From Microbispora oryzae (GTDB lineage Bacteria > Actinomycetota > Actinomycetes > Streptosporangiales > Streptosporangiaceae): 64,000 nt of DNA. The notes beneath the pieces were generated by a model that worked only from the letters and a program-made list of their open reading frames with translations, did no database searches and was not told the DNA's origin. Made by a program: the position numbers and the translations under genes. Positions 54,021 through 63,159 of the stretch are shown here, in pieces (within the stretch, counting starts at the first letter, position 1; each line of letters opens with the position of its first letter). Location of the stretch: contig NZ_JAFCNB010000002.1 of the NCBI RefSeq assembly GCF_017896165.1, forward strand, positions 1 through 64,000, read 5' to 3'.

Positions 54021-54581
54021 GTGACAGACGAAGCCGATCGCCGGACGCCCACCAGTCGAAAGCATGTGCGCTTTGTCGAGCTGTCCCGCACCGCGATGTC
54101 CGCTCTGCTTGACGGGGACCTGCCCGCAGCCAGTAAGACGGCTGGGGTCGCTCTGACCGAGTACTTCGTGACCGACAGAGCACGGTGGCTGTGGCGCTTC
54201 CGGATCGATCAAATGGCTGCCGACCCGGGCAACGCACGGTGGATGGTGCGGCAGATAGCAACCGGGCCGGAAGGTGTCGTCGTCGGTCATGCCGGGTTTC
54301 ACGGACCGCCCGATGACGCGGGCATGGTTGAGATCGGTTACTCGGTTGCTCCTGACTTCCGTCGCCAGGGGTATGCCCGTGCCATGCTGATCGAGTTGCT
54401 GCGCCGGGCCGCGGCCGAACCGGCGGTCAAGACCGTGCGGGCGACGATCAGTCCCGACAATGTGGCGTCTCTGGCCACGATCGCCGGCTTCGGCTTCGTC
54501 GAGGTCGGAGAGCAGTGGGACGAAGAGGACGGTCTTGGACTCATCTTTGAAGTCCCTGCCGACCGCAGCCCCTCGGCGTAA
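54021..54581 (+). CDS. GNAT-family acetyltransferase
   Basis: A 186-residue RimJ/RimL-like acetyltransferase. It has the acetyl-CoA loop VAPDFRRQGYARAMLIELLRR, then VKTVRATISPDNVASLATIAGFGFVEVGE. It starts with GTG at 54021 (VTDEADRRTPTS); a GTG at 54066 is an alternative that would place the normal N-terminal strand first. Substrate unknown. It follows the ISAs1 remnant. Confidence 0.82.
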   Translation: MTDEADRRTPTSRKHVRFVELSRTAMSALLDGDLPAASKTAGVALTEYFVTDRARWLWRFRIDQMAADPGNARWMVRQIATGPEGVVVGHAGFHGPPDDAGMVEIGYSVAPDFRRQGYARAMLIELLRRAAAEPAVKTVRATISPDNVASLATIAGFGFVEVGEQWDEEDGLGLIFEVPADRSPSA

Positions 54582-54676
54582 TCAACCTGGTGAAGGTTCC
54601 CCGGTCACAGCACCAGATGGGCCATAGAGGGCCGTTCGGGGACGAATCGACCCATAGGACACACCAGCCTCCGAGG

Positions 54677-55264
54677 TCACTGTCCGGTCTGTCGCTGGCG
54701 CAGCAACTCGGCTGCGATGGAGTACGGCGGTGCCGCGGCCTGGGAGCGGGCGGCATGCTCGACGATCGCGTCCCGGACAGAGCGGTCGTCGGCGGGCCGG
54801 GGGTATGCCGCATAGATCGGCTGGAGCATCTCGGCGCCGAGGTCGGTGAAGCGGCCGGCATCGGTGAAGACACCTTTGTGGGTCAAGTAGGTCAGCAGCC
54901 CGCGCCGCTCGGCAATGCCCACGGAGGAGTGCAGGGCGATCGCTTCCCACACCCGGTCGACGTCCGCCGCGCCGATGCCGTGCTCGGTCAGCACGGATGC
55001 CGCCAGATCGGCGCCTTCCACTTCGAACCGGGCCTGGCCGGCCGCGAGAGTGCCCAGCCCCAGATCGTGCATCACGCAGGCGGCGAAGAGCAGGTCCTCG
55101 TCGTATGCCGGGTCGTTCAGGCAGCCTTCCCGCTCGGCCAACAGGCGAGCGAACAAGAAACTGCGGATGCTGTGGTCGGCGATCGGCGTGCTCTCCGACT
55201 TATGCACGAGGGCGAGGCTCGCGTCGGCCAGCGGCCCCGTGGGCAGGGCGAGTATGTCGTTCAT
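54677..55264 (-). CDS. HD-domain phosphohydrolase-like protein
   Basis: A 195-residue HD-domain protein: ADHSIRSFLFARLLAE carries the first His, and CVMHDLGLG is the HD pair, followed by VWEAIALHSSVGIAERRG. It resembles actinobacterial HD proteins of unclear substrate (nucleotide or cyanamide hydratase-like). The ATG at 55264 is preferred because the longer reading overlaps non-family sequence. It stands alone on the minus strand. Confidence 0.78.
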   Translation of the reverse strand: MNDILALPTGPLADASLALVHKSESTPIADHSIRSFLFARLLAEREGCLNDPAYDEDLLFAACVMHDLGLGTLAAGQARFEVEGADLAASVLTEHGIGAADVDRVWEAIALHSSVGIAERRGLLTYLTHKGVFTDAGRFTDLGAEMLQPIYAAYPRPADDRSVRDAIVEHAARSQAAAPPYSIAAELLRQRQTGQ

Positions 55265-55418
55265 GCCCCGACCGTACGAGGGCGGAGTCAGAAACGAGAA
55301 GAGGCGCGAGTGCCGTGCATCGCCAGGAGGGGCCATGACGTCGACGAATCGATCAGCATCAGGTGGCGGTCTCGTCTTTTGGCCGGCGGCTTCAGCTTCA
55401 CGCAAAGACGGGCATACA

Positions 55419-56426
55419 TCACTGCGGCCTTGACGTGAGGCATCGCAGCTGACGCAGCATCAGCATGGCGTCCTTCTCGAGGCGCGAAAGATCGCGGAGG
55501 ATGACGCCGGCCTGTTCCAGGAACTTCGCGTCGCCGCTCTCTCCGGCCTTCGCGATCAAGGTGGACACTTCCGTCCACAGGACGGCGGCCTCGGCGTACA
55601 GCCTGTGACCGGCGCGGAGGTTGCCGTCGTCGATCAGCCGGGTGCATTCGCCGAGGAAGTCGCGATAGAGGGCGCGGAACAGGGCACCGCCGGTGCCGCC
55701 CTTCTCCATGAGACGGGCGGCCTGTGGCAGGTCCTGCCGCGGCTCGCCGGCGCGTATCAGCCATCTGGGCACCTGCTTGCCGGCTTTCTCGATGCCGCGG
55801 TGGCCCAGGTTCGCGATGGGAGCGGCGAGAAAGGCGTCGGCGCAGGCTCCGATGGCGGGGATGATCTGGTCCTGCCAGGAAAGCGGGTGAGCCGGCAAGG
55901 TGATGGTGAAGGAGCGGTTCCTGGCGGTCATCGGGCCGCGTTCGGCCCGTGCCATGGCGAGGGAGGCCCGGCTGGTGCGCACCGCTCCTCCCTGTTGGTC
56001 GGTGTCCACGAGGTAGACGTCGCGCTCGTCGTAGCCGTACATGGCGACGACATGACCGCCGAAGTGCACCTTGGAGCGGAAATAGTCCAGGTGATAGCAG
56101 TCGAGCTGGAGACCGACCGGCCGACCGGCGTCGATGGGGACCGCCACGTTCTCCCACGCCCTGGGCGGTGAGGTGGTCTCCTTGACCGTCAACGTCAGCC
56201 CCAGCCTGGCGGCCAGGTTCCTGGTGAGGTCGAAAGGTTTGACACGGCCTCCGAGAAAGGGAAACGTCATGCCCTTGCTGTCCCAATAGATGAAGGACAG
56301 GCCCGAACCCATTCCGAACAGCATGGGCTCGGACAGATCAAGTCCCTCATGCCGCAACAGCACCCCCAGCGCCGTCGTCTCGCAGTGATGCATACCGCGG
56401 GCCTCGATGTCCTCCACGATCGTCAT
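55419..56426 (-). CDS. BtrH_N-domain protein
   Basis: A 335-residue protein with an N-terminal BtrH-like domain: ARGMHHCETTALGVLL (Cys15, putative nucleophile), GMGSGLSFIYWD, and HFGGHVVAMYGYDERDVYLV giving the His/Asp region. The C-terminal ~150 residues are helical (DUF4872-like). BtrH in butirosin synthesis transfers an acyl chain from a carrier protein. No biosynthetic genes stand next to it, so the role is unknown. The ATG at 56426 has GAGGAG upstream and the family N-terminus. Confidence 0.72.
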   Translation of the reverse strand: MTIVEDIEARGMHHCETTALGVLLRHEGLDLSEPMLFGMGSGLSFIYWDSKGMTFPFLGGRVKPFDLTRNLAARLGLTLTVKETTSPPRAWENVAVPIDAGRPVGLQLDCYHLDYFRSKVHFGGHVVAMYGYDERDVYLVDTDQQGGAVRTSRASLAMARAERGPMTARNRSFTITLPAHPLSWQDQIIPAIGACADAFLAAPIANLGHRGIEKAGKQVPRWLIRAGEPRQDLPQAARLMEKGGTGGALFRALYRDFLGECTRLIDDGNLRAGHRLYAEAAVLWTEVSTLIAKAGESGDAKFLEQAGVILRDLSRLEKDAMLMLRQLRCLTSRPQ

Positions 56427-56530
56427 GCGTTCGCTCTCCTCGTACTGACAGCGGCGCACGGTCACACCGTCCCCATCCTGATACCTCATGATCAAGCGTT
56501 GGGGCCGCTGGGATGGCACACTGTCCGACC

Positions 56531-56992
56531 GTGGGAGTCATCTACGACTACTTCAGCGCCGCCACGGACGATGAAGCCGCGGCCGTCTACGACTGGCCTG
56601 CAGGTCCCATCTGCCCGCCTTCCGGCACCGAGCCAAAAGACAGCGTCGAAGTCAAGAACATCGATCCACACGTGATGATGGGAACCCTGGAGGCGCTGCT
56701 CACCGGCAATCGATACGAGGACATCACCGAGCGGCCCAGGCATGCCGCGACGCTGAGATTCGGCGATGACGGAGGAGATGGGCTCTTCACCATTACCGGC
56801 GAATTCACCTCGGCACTCGTCTCCGCCGACGATGACCGGATCCATGCCGTAGCACACGCCTGGTCCGAGACAGAGGAGTTCTGGGGCCATGCGGACCCGG
56901 CCGAGCTGGCCGAGCTGCTTCGAGACCTGCGTGATCTGGCGGTACGAGCCACCCAGCAGCGGCACCAGCTGTACTGCTGGATGTCTCTCTGA
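56531..56992 (+). CDS. hypothetical protein
   Basis: 153 residues from the GTG at 56531 (VGVIYDYFSAATDDEAAAVY); an upstream ATG at 56513 adds six residues. The xGVIxDYF opening is common to a group of actinobacterial proteins of unknown function. The rest is acidic with a helical C-terminus (DPAELAELLRDLRDLAVRAT). It is divergent from the BtrH_N gene. Confidence 0.68.
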   Translation: MGVIYDYFSAATDDEAAAVYDWPAGPICPPSGTEPKDSVEVKNIDPHVMMGTLEALLTGNRYEDITERPRHAATLRFGDDGGDGLFTITGEFTSALVSADDDRIHAVAHAWSETEEFWGHADPAELAELLRDLRDLAVRATQQRHQLYCWMSL

Positions 56993-57084
56993 CACCGCGG
57001 CGGACGCCGCGTGCGGGCAGGCCTCCGGCGTGACAGCGGCACCCACTGTGAATCGGCCGCGCCTCCCCGCACCTCCATGTCGCG

Positions 57085-57963
57085 TTACTCAGCGTTCAGG
57101 TCGGCCGGGCCGCTTGTGATCACGCCCTCCAGCGGGGAGTCGGTCGCCTTCGCCGAGTCCCGCTGGGTCCGGACGTCGGACAGCCGGGCGTTCAGGGCGT
57201 TCTCTATGGCCTGGTGGGCGTCGCTGCCCAGGACCAACCGGCGGGGTGCCGGGTCGTGGTCGACGCTGGCGATCATCGCGGTGGCCATCAGGGCCGGGTC
57301 GCCTATGCCTTCGGTCGTCCGTTCGGTGAGGACGCGGCGGATCGCAGCGGCGGGGGTGACGTCGTACGCCTCGATGCGGTCGGCCAGCACCGAACCGCCG
57401 TAGCGGAAATTGGTGCGGGCGCCGCCCGGTTCGACGATGGTGACGCCGATGCCGAACGGAGCCACCTCGCCGGCCAGCGCGTCCGCGAAACCCTCCACAC
57501 CCCACTTCGTGGCGTGGTAGAGCGATCCGCCCGGCCACGCCGCCTGCCCGCCGACCGAGGAGAGCTGCAGGATCCGGCCGCCGCCCTGTCGGCGCAGATG
57601 TGGCAGCGCGGCCCGGATCAGCCGGATCGACCCCGTCAGATTGGTCGCGATCTGGTGCACCACCTGGTCGTCGGTCAACTCCTCGGCCGCGCCCATCAGG
57701 CCGTACCCGGCATTGCTGACCACGACGTCGATCCGGCCGAGAGCGGCCCACGCCTCGTCGACCACCGCGGTTATCTCGGCCGGATCGGTGACGTCGAGGT
57801 GGGCCGCGCGGAAGTCGTCCGGCCAGCGGCGCGACAGATCGTCCACGCTCCCGATAGCGCGGAAGGTGCCGACGACACGGTCACCGCGGGAGAGGAGTTG
57901 CTCGCTGAGGTGCCGGCCGAAACCGCTGTTGGCGCCGGTGATGAGCCAGGTTCGTGAAGTCAT
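57085..57963 (-). CDS. short-chain dehydrogenase/reductase
   Basis: A 292-residue classical SDR. Cofactor motif TGANSGFGRHL lies near residue 10, NAGYG near 88, active-site Ser in LSSVGG near 137, and YHATKW with the Tyr-x3-Lys. The C-terminal extension is longer than usual and hydrophilic. It is divergent from the XRE/MmyB regulator across 103 bp, a very common pairing in which the regulator controls the reductase. Confidence 0.9.
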   Translation of the reverse strand: MTSRTWLITGANSGFGRHLSEQLLSRGDRVVGTFRAIGSVDDLSRRWPDDFRAAHLDVTDPAEITAVVDEAWAALGRIDVVVSNAGYGLMGAAEELTDDQVVHQIATNLTGSIRLIRAALPHLRRQGGGRILQLSSVGGQAAWPGGSLYHATKWGVEGFADALAGEVAPFGIGVTIVEPGGARTNFRYGGSVLADRIEAYDVTPAAAIRRVLTERTTEGIGDPALMATAMIASVDHDPAPRRLVLGSDAHQAIENALNARLSDVRTQRDSAKATDSPLEGVITSGPADLNAE

Positions 57964-58066
57964 GCCGGTAGCGTCGGCCGGATCCCGGCAAATCAGCCAT
58001 TCCCCTGGTGAGAGGGGTGCCGCCAGGGCTACCCAGCACGGCCCCGAACCGGCTTATGGTCGGAAC

Positions 58067-58939
58067 GTGAACCTGATCGGCGAATACCTGCGCGCCCGGC
58101 GCGAGCTGATCCGGCCAGAGGATGTCGGACTGCCCGGCAACGGTCATCGGCGGGTGCCCGGGCTGCGGCGGGACGAACTGGCCATGCTCGCCGGGATCAG
58201 CACCGAGTACTACACGCGGCTTGAGCAGGGCCGCGACCGGCGTCCCTCACCCCAGGTGCTCGATGCGATCGCCCGCGCGCTCGGCCTCGACGAGGACGCC
58301 ACCGCGCACCTGCACACGCTCGGCGCCCCGGAGGAACCCCGGAGGCGCCGGCCCGGGCGGGTCCGAGCCGGCGTACAAGATCTGCTCGACGCGTGGCACG
58401 ACACCCCCGCGTACGTCCAAGGGCCGTTCCAGGACGTGCTGGCGGCCAACCGTCTGGCCGTGGCGTTGTCACCGATCTTCGCCCCGGGCACCAACATTCT
58501 TCGCTCGGTGCTGCTCGACCCCGCCGTACAGGAGTTCCTGCCCGGGTGGCAGAACCGGGTCAGCAGTCTGATCGCCGCCCTGCGGGTGATGGTCGGCCCC
58601 GACGTCAACGATCCGCGCTTGACCGATCTGGTCGGCGAACTGTCGGTGAAGAGCGACCTGTTCCGCCGTCTCTGGTCACGCCACGACGCCAAGCCGCATC
58701 CGGGCGGCGGGGCGCACCGGCTGCGCCACCCGATCGTCGGCGACCTCGAACTGCACTACGAGAAGTTCGCCGTCACCGGCGCCGACGGGCAACTGCTCGT
58801 CGTCTACCACGCCGAGCCCGGCTCGCCGAGCGCCGACGCCCTCATCCTGCTGGGGTCGCTGCCGCAGGAAGCCGCTCCCCTCCCTCCCCACACGGCGGAG
58901 CGACTCAAGCCTCGAACTCACACGCATCCCCCTCGCTGA
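58067..58939 (+). CDS. XRE-family regulator with MmyB-like ligand domain
   Basis: A 290-residue regulator. The N-terminal HTH has GHRRVPGLRRDELAMLAGIS, then EYYTRLEQGRDRRPSPQVL; a PAS-like MmyB fatty-acid-binding domain runs from residue ~105 to 270 (AYVQGPFQDVLAANRLAVALSP; GDLELHYEKFAVTGADGQ). The start is GTG at 58067. It probably controls the divergent SDR gene. Confidence 0.88.
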   Translation: MNLIGEYLRARRELIRPEDVGLPGNGHRRVPGLRRDELAMLAGISTEYYTRLEQGRDRRPSPQVLDAIARALGLDEDATAHLHTLGAPEEPRRRRPGRVRAGVQDLLDAWHDTPAYVQGPFQDVLAANRLAVALSPIFAPGTNILRSVLLDPAVQEFLPGWQNRVSSLIAALRVMVGPDVNDPRLTDLVGELSVKSDLFRRLWSRHDAKPHPGGGAHRLRHPIVGDLELHYEKFAVTGADGQLLVVYHAEPGSPSADALILLGSLPQEAAPLPPHTAERLKPRTHTHPPR

Positions 58940-59019
58940 GCGTCCGTGCGCCGGTGTGCGTTTCCGGCCATTCGTGGACGACAACGCGGTGGTCCGGTAG
59001 GCGATCTCGCCTTATGCCG

Positions 59020-59823
59020 TCAGAGCTGCTTCAGGAATCCGCCATCGACGGCGAAGTCGGCGCCGGTCGTGCTCGCCGAACGAGGTGACGCGAGCAGGGC
59101 GACCACGTCGGCGATCTCCTGGGGCTCGGCCAGACGGCCGGTCGACAGCTTCATCATCTCGGGTGCCACCTGGTTCATGACGCTGTCACGGTCTGTTCCG
59201 ACCTGAGCGGCGAGGATGTCGGCCGCGCCGCCGCTCTCCGTCCACCACGCCGTACGCACCGGACCCGGGGAGACGGTGTTCACCCGGATGCCCTGCGGTG
59301 CGAACTCCTCCGACAGCGCCTTCGTCAGGTTGTTGAGGCCCGCCTTCGCGGCGTTGTAGTCGACGTTCATGGGCGCGGGCAGGCGGGCGTTGCCCGAGGA
59401 GATGTTGACGATCGAGCCTCCGCCACGGGCGAGCATCGGCGGGATGGCCGCCCGAACGGCGCGCACGGCCGAGAACAGGTTGAACTCGAACATCACCCGC
59501 CAGTCTTCGTCGGTGGGGGCCAGGAACGAGAAGCGCGGCAGGGACACGCCGGGTGGCGGTCCGCCGGCGTTGTTCACCAGGATGTCGAGGCCCCCGAACT
59601 CCGTCACGGCCCGCGCCACGATCCCGGCGGGAGCCTCGGGGTCCATCAGGTCGGCCGGAACGTGGAACAGGTCGCCGCTGAGCGCCTCCAACTCGGGGGT
59701 GCTTCTCCGCGAAGCGGCCACGACACGGACGCCTTCGTTGAGGAGGGTACGAGTGACGGCCAGACCGATGCCTTTGGAGGCACCGGTGACAACCGCGACC
59801 CGACCGGAAAGCTGCAAATCCAT
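59020..59823 (-). CDS. short-chain dehydrogenase/reductase (FabG-like)
   Basis: A 267-residue SDR: VVTGASKGIGLAV near residue 12, NNAGGPPPG, catalytic Ser in NISSGNARLP, Tyr-x3-Lys in VDYNAAKAG, and GADFAVDGGFLKQL at the end. The ATG at 59823 (MDLQLSGRVAVVTG) is used; a longer reading adds non-family residues. Substrate unknown. Alone on the minus strand. Confidence 0.9.
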   Translation of the reverse strand: MDLQLSGRVAVVTGASKGIGLAVTRTLLNEGVRVVAASRRSTPELEALSGDLFHVPADLMDPEAPAGIVARAVTEFGGLDILVNNAGGPPPGVSLPRFSFLAPTDEDWRVMFEFNLFSAVRAVRAAIPPMLARGGGSIVNISSGNARLPAPMNVDYNAAKAGLNNLTKALSEEFAPQGIRVNTVSPGPVRTAWWTESGGAADILAAQVGTDRDSVMNQVAPEMMKLSTGRLAEPQEIADVVALLASPRSASTTGADFAVDGGFLKQL

Positions 59824-59964
59824 ATTGTCATCCCTCGTTGCGATCTCATTCGGAAAGCGATCACCAACGACGTTACGAGCGGTCGTGCGACGAGGGCTGG
59901 TGTGATTCAGACCAGCAATTGCGGCGTATATCGGACGTCGCATCCGAGGTCCGCGCTCGGCCGC

Positions 59965-60666
59965 TTACAGCCGGTCCAGCAGCGTGAGGATGGCGTGTGT
60001 CACGGCCTCCGGCCCGGTCACGGCGCTCAGATGGTGACCGTCATGACGTACGACCGGCCAGCGGCGGCGTCCGGCCTCGGCGGTCACGTCGTCGTATCCG
60101 TCCGACAGCCGCACGTAGCCGCATGGCCGGTCCTGCCAGCCCGCGACCTCTGGAGCGATCTCCTCCAGGTAGGCCCACGGCACGCGGGGGATCTCCGCGC
60201 AGAGCTCGGCCCGGATCCGCGGATCCGGCAGCAGCTCGCTGATCGCCTCCGGCGGAAACCATTCATGCCAGGGTGGCAGGAATCCGTCCGGCCCAGCCGA
60301 CCGGCGCAGGCTCTCCACCAACTCGGCCGGGGCGGTGTCCATCCAGGACTGTCCGGAGTAGGGCAGAGTGGCGTCGACGAAGACGACGGCGTCCACGGGC
60401 AGCGCGGTCCTGTCGACGATCGACGGCACCAATCCGCCCGCACCGCTGTGGACGACGAGCGTCATCGCGTCGGCTGGGCCGCCCTCGGCCGCCGAGCACA
60501 CCGTGTCAGCCAGTGCGAGATAGCGCGGCGGCGGCGACGAGACGGTGTCGACGAGTGAGGGAACCACGACACTGCGGCCGCGTGCGCGCAGCCGTTCCGC
60601 CACCGGCCACCACGTTTTCGGTCCGACCAGCGGGCTGTGCACCAGCACGATCATGGGCTCCGCCAT
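59965..60666 (-). CDS. alpha/beta hydrolase
   Basis: A 233-residue hydrolase, EPMIVLVHSPLVGPKTWWPV at the start and nucleophile elbow VVHSGAGGLVPSI (Ser of HSGAGG near residue 78). The catalytic-His candidate is in the late segment VVRHDGHHLSAVTGPEAV. Resembles small actinobacterial esterase-like proteins. Substrate unknown. The ATG at 60666 fits the family N-terminus. Confidence 0.82.
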   Translation of the reverse strand: MAEPMIVLVHSPLVGPKTWWPVAERLRARGRSVVVPSLVDTVSSPPPRYLALADTVCSAAEGGPADAMTLVVHSGAGGLVPSIVDRTALPVDAVVFVDATLPYSGQSWMDTAPAELVESLRRSAGPDGFLPPWHEWFPPEAISELLPDPRIRAELCAEIPRVPWAYLEEIAPEVAGWQDRPCGYVRLSDGYDDVTAEAGRRRWPVVRHDGHHLSAVTGPEAVTHAILTLLDRL

Positions 60667-60756
60667 TGCGCGATCGTACTGAACCGCCCTCCCCTGGTGA
60701 CGAGTCCGGCGTGCCGACACCACCGGACTTCCACACTCGCCGAGTCTCCGGCCTCC

Positions 60757-62280
60757 TCACAGGGAACGGAGGTAGTCGCCTACGCTCTCCGCCTCGGTTG
60801 GGTGGGCGACCATCCCGACGTGTCCGTCCGGGCGGACAAGGATCAGGGCGTCGGTGCCGTATGCCTGCGCCACGTGCCCGCCGTCGTCCAGGAGGCCGCC
60901 AGGCCCGACGAGGTAAGGCTTCACGACGCCGGACTCGAGGCCGGACTCGACGACGCCGAGTGCTGGAGCGCAGCGTGCACCGAGGCCGAGCAGGGTGAAG
61001 TGCGGTCCGCGGAAGAGATCGAAGAGACGAATCGGCGCGCCGGTGGCGGCGTCGCGCAGCGGCGCGTCGGGCGCCCGGTCTCCGGCCCGGGGTCCGGTAG
61101 ACCGGTCTTCGGTCTGGCGGGAGAGCCGGCTCCACGGATATCGGAGCATGAGCTGGGTGAGCTCGGGCGTGGCCACGGCGTCGACGCCGCCGCCCTTTTC
61201 CTTGATCGCGTCGAGGACCACGTTGAGCCGTTCCGACGTGATGTCGAGCAGCCAGCTCGCGATGGGCAGCCGTTCTTCCTCGTATGTGTCCAGCAGGCCC
61301 GGCGTGGCGTCGCCGCCGAGCACGAGGCCCAGCTTCCAGCCGAGGTTGTAGGCGTCCTGGATCCCGCTGTTCATGCCGAGCCCGCCCGCGATCGGGTGGA
61401 CGTGCGCGGCGTCTCCGGCGAGGAACACGCGGCCCACGCGGAGCCGGTCGACCATGCGGACGTTGACCCGGTAGCTCGACCGCCATGTCAGATTGTGCAG
61501 TCTCACGCCCGGAACACCGGCGATCCGGTCGAAGGTCTGCTGGAATCGCTCCAGGGTCGGTTCGAGCGGGGAACCGTCCTGGTCGAGCTCATGTGAAGCC
61601 TGCACCTGGAAGGCGTCGGTGCCGGGGAGCGGGCACAGCATGATCACGCCGTCACCGGTGAACCACTGGTGCCAGGCGTCGCGGCCAAGCCCGTCGACCT
61701 CGACGTCGCCGACGGCCATGAGCTGAACGTCCGGCGTGTGGCCGCGCAGGCTCAGGCCGAGTGTTCTGCGGACGGTGCTGCGGCCGCCGTCGCAGCCGAC
61801 CAGGTATCGAGCCTCGATCCGCGTCTCACCGATCGTGGCGGTCACCCCGTCGGCGTGCTGGCTGAAGCTCCGCAGCTCGGCGCCCGGTTCGACGGCGACG
61901 CCGAAGTCGGCCAGCCGTTCGCGCAGGAGCTGTTCCACCCGCCACTGAGGGATCTTCAGGCCGATCGGGTAGGGGATGTCGGGCGTGGGCACCCGTCCGG
62001 CCTCGGGGTCGACCTCGGCGATCACCTCCGCTCCCCGGTATTTGCGATGCGGCAGATGGGTGATCCCGGAGGCCAGCATCCGGTCGATCACGCCGAGGTC
62101 GTCGAAGACCTCCAGGCTGCGCGGGCTCAGCCCCTTGCCTCGGGAACCGCCCGCAAACTCCTGGGCCCGATCGACGAGGCGGACGGCGACGCCACGCCGA
62201 GCCAGATCACCTGCGAGCGTGAGGCCGGTCGGGCCCGCGCCGACCACGAGAACGTCTGTCTGAGTCACGCTCCCCATCAA
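60757..62280 (-). CDS. FAD-dependent aromatic monooxygenase
   Basis: A 507-residue PHBH-fold flavoprotein. The GxGxxG motif is VVGAGPTGLTLAGDLARRG near the N-terminus, the DG motif is YLVGCDGGRSTVRR, and the GD motif is VFLAGDAAHVHPIAGGLGMN. The C-terminal ~120 residues form a thioredoxin-like domain as in phenol and polyketide hydroxylases (PgaE/MhpA-like). It hydroxylates an aromatic ring with NAD(P)H and O2. It is divergent from the TetR gene across a 51-bp gap holding the likely operator. Confidence 0.9.
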   Translation of the reverse strand: MMGSVTQTDVLVVGAGPTGLTLAGDLARRGVAVRLVDRAQEFAGGSRGKGLSPRSLEVFDDLGVIDRMLASGITHLPHRKYRGAEVIAEVDPEAGRVPTPDIPYPIGLKIPQWRVEQLLRERLADFGVAVEPGAELRSFSQHADGVTATIGETRIEARYLVGCDGGRSTVRRTLGLSLRGHTPDVQLMAVGDVEVDGLGRDAWHQWFTGDGVIMLCPLPGTDAFQVQASHELDQDGSPLEPTLERFQQTFDRIAGVPGVRLHNLTWRSSYRVNVRMVDRLRVGRVFLAGDAAHVHPIAGGLGMNSGIQDAYNLGWKLGLVLGGDATPGLLDTYEEERLPIASWLLDITSERLNVVLDAIKEKGGGVDAVATPELTQLMLRYPWSRLSRQTEDRSTGPRAGDRAPDAPLRDAATGAPIRLFDLFRGPHFTLLGLGARCAPALGVVESGLESGVVKPYLVGPGGLLDDGGHVAQAYGTDALILVRPDGHVGMVAHPTEAESVGDYLRSL

Positions 62281-62284
62281 AGCG

Positions 62285-62313
62285 TTACCAGGTTAAAAAC
62301 GCAACCGGGTTAA
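62285..62313. promoter_or_regulatory. putative TetR operator pair between monooxygenase and tetR
   Basis: ACCAGGTTAA (62287-62296) and ACCGGGTTAA (62304-62313) are direct repeats 17 bp apart, each part of a near-palindrome (TTACC-A-GGTTA and CAACC-G-GGTTA). A -10-like TTAATAAT overlaps the second copy. The spacing suits a TetR dimer pair controlling both genes. Confidence 0.6.
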
Positions 62314-62331
62314 TAATGTTACGCTGACGAG

Positions 62332-62928
62332 GTGATCGAGGCGACGGGGCTGCGGGCCCGCAAGAAGGCGCGAACCCACGACGCCATCGCGGACGCGGCG
62401 ATCTCGCTCTTCCTGGCCCACGGCTTCGACCAGGTCTCGATCAACGACATCGCCGCGGCGGCCGAGATCTCCAAGCCGACCCTCTTCCGATACTTCGCGA
62501 CCAAGGAAGACCTGGTGCTCCACCGGTTCGCGGATCACAACGGTGAGGCCGCGCGCGTCGTGCGTGACCGCCGGCCCGGCGACTCCCCGCTGACGGCGCT
62601 GCACCGGCACTTCCGGGACGGCCTCGATCGCCACGAGCCTCTCACCGGCCTCAACGATCACCCCGCGGTGGTGGCGTTTCACCGGCTGGTCTTCACCACA
62701 CCGAGCCTGGCGGGACGGCTCACGCGGTACATGATCGAGGACGAGAAGGCACTGGCGGGCGCGCTCGGCCCAGGCATCGAGTCACGACTGCGGGCCGCAC
62801 AGGTGCTCGCGGTCCAACGGGTGCTCGCCCAGACGAACTGGCAGAAGATCGCCGAAGGGCGCACCGCCCACGACGTTTACCCCGAGGCCGTGGCCGACGC
62901 CGACCTCGCGTTCGCTCAACTGCGATAG
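62332..62928 (+). CDS. TetR-family regulator of the monooxygenase
   Basis: A 198-residue regulator with an N-terminal TetR HTH (AISLFLAHGFDQVSINDIAA; EISKPTLFRYFATKEDLVL). GTG start at 62332. It is divergent from the FAD monooxygenase with candidate operators between, so it is probably the repressor responding to the enzyme's substrate. Confidence 0.88.
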   Translation: MIEATGLRARKKARTHDAIADAAISLFLAHGFDQVSINDIAAAAEISKPTLFRYFATKEDLVLHRFADHNGEAARVVRDRRPGDSPLTALHRHFRDGLDRHEPLTGLNDHPAVVAFHRLVFTTPSLAGRLTRYMIEDEKALAGALGPGIESRLRAAQVLAVQRVLAQTNWQKIAEGRTAHDVYPEAVADADLAFAQLR

Positions 62929-63159
62929 CGCGCGCCTTCGACCCTGGTAAGGCGCCGCGCCGCCGCGGCCCCCGGCCCCGGCTGTTTCCGTCAGAGAGGC
63001 CTGCCCACCATGTCGGTGATCTGGCGTGGGGCAAGGTCGATCCCCCCCGCGAGTGCTCGACGAGATCCTCGGCTGGTTCGACGAGCTCGCCCCCGATGAA
63101 CGCCGTTGCGCCGCCAGGGGTGCACGACCACACCACGTGGTGCGTCGTCGCCGTCCTCC

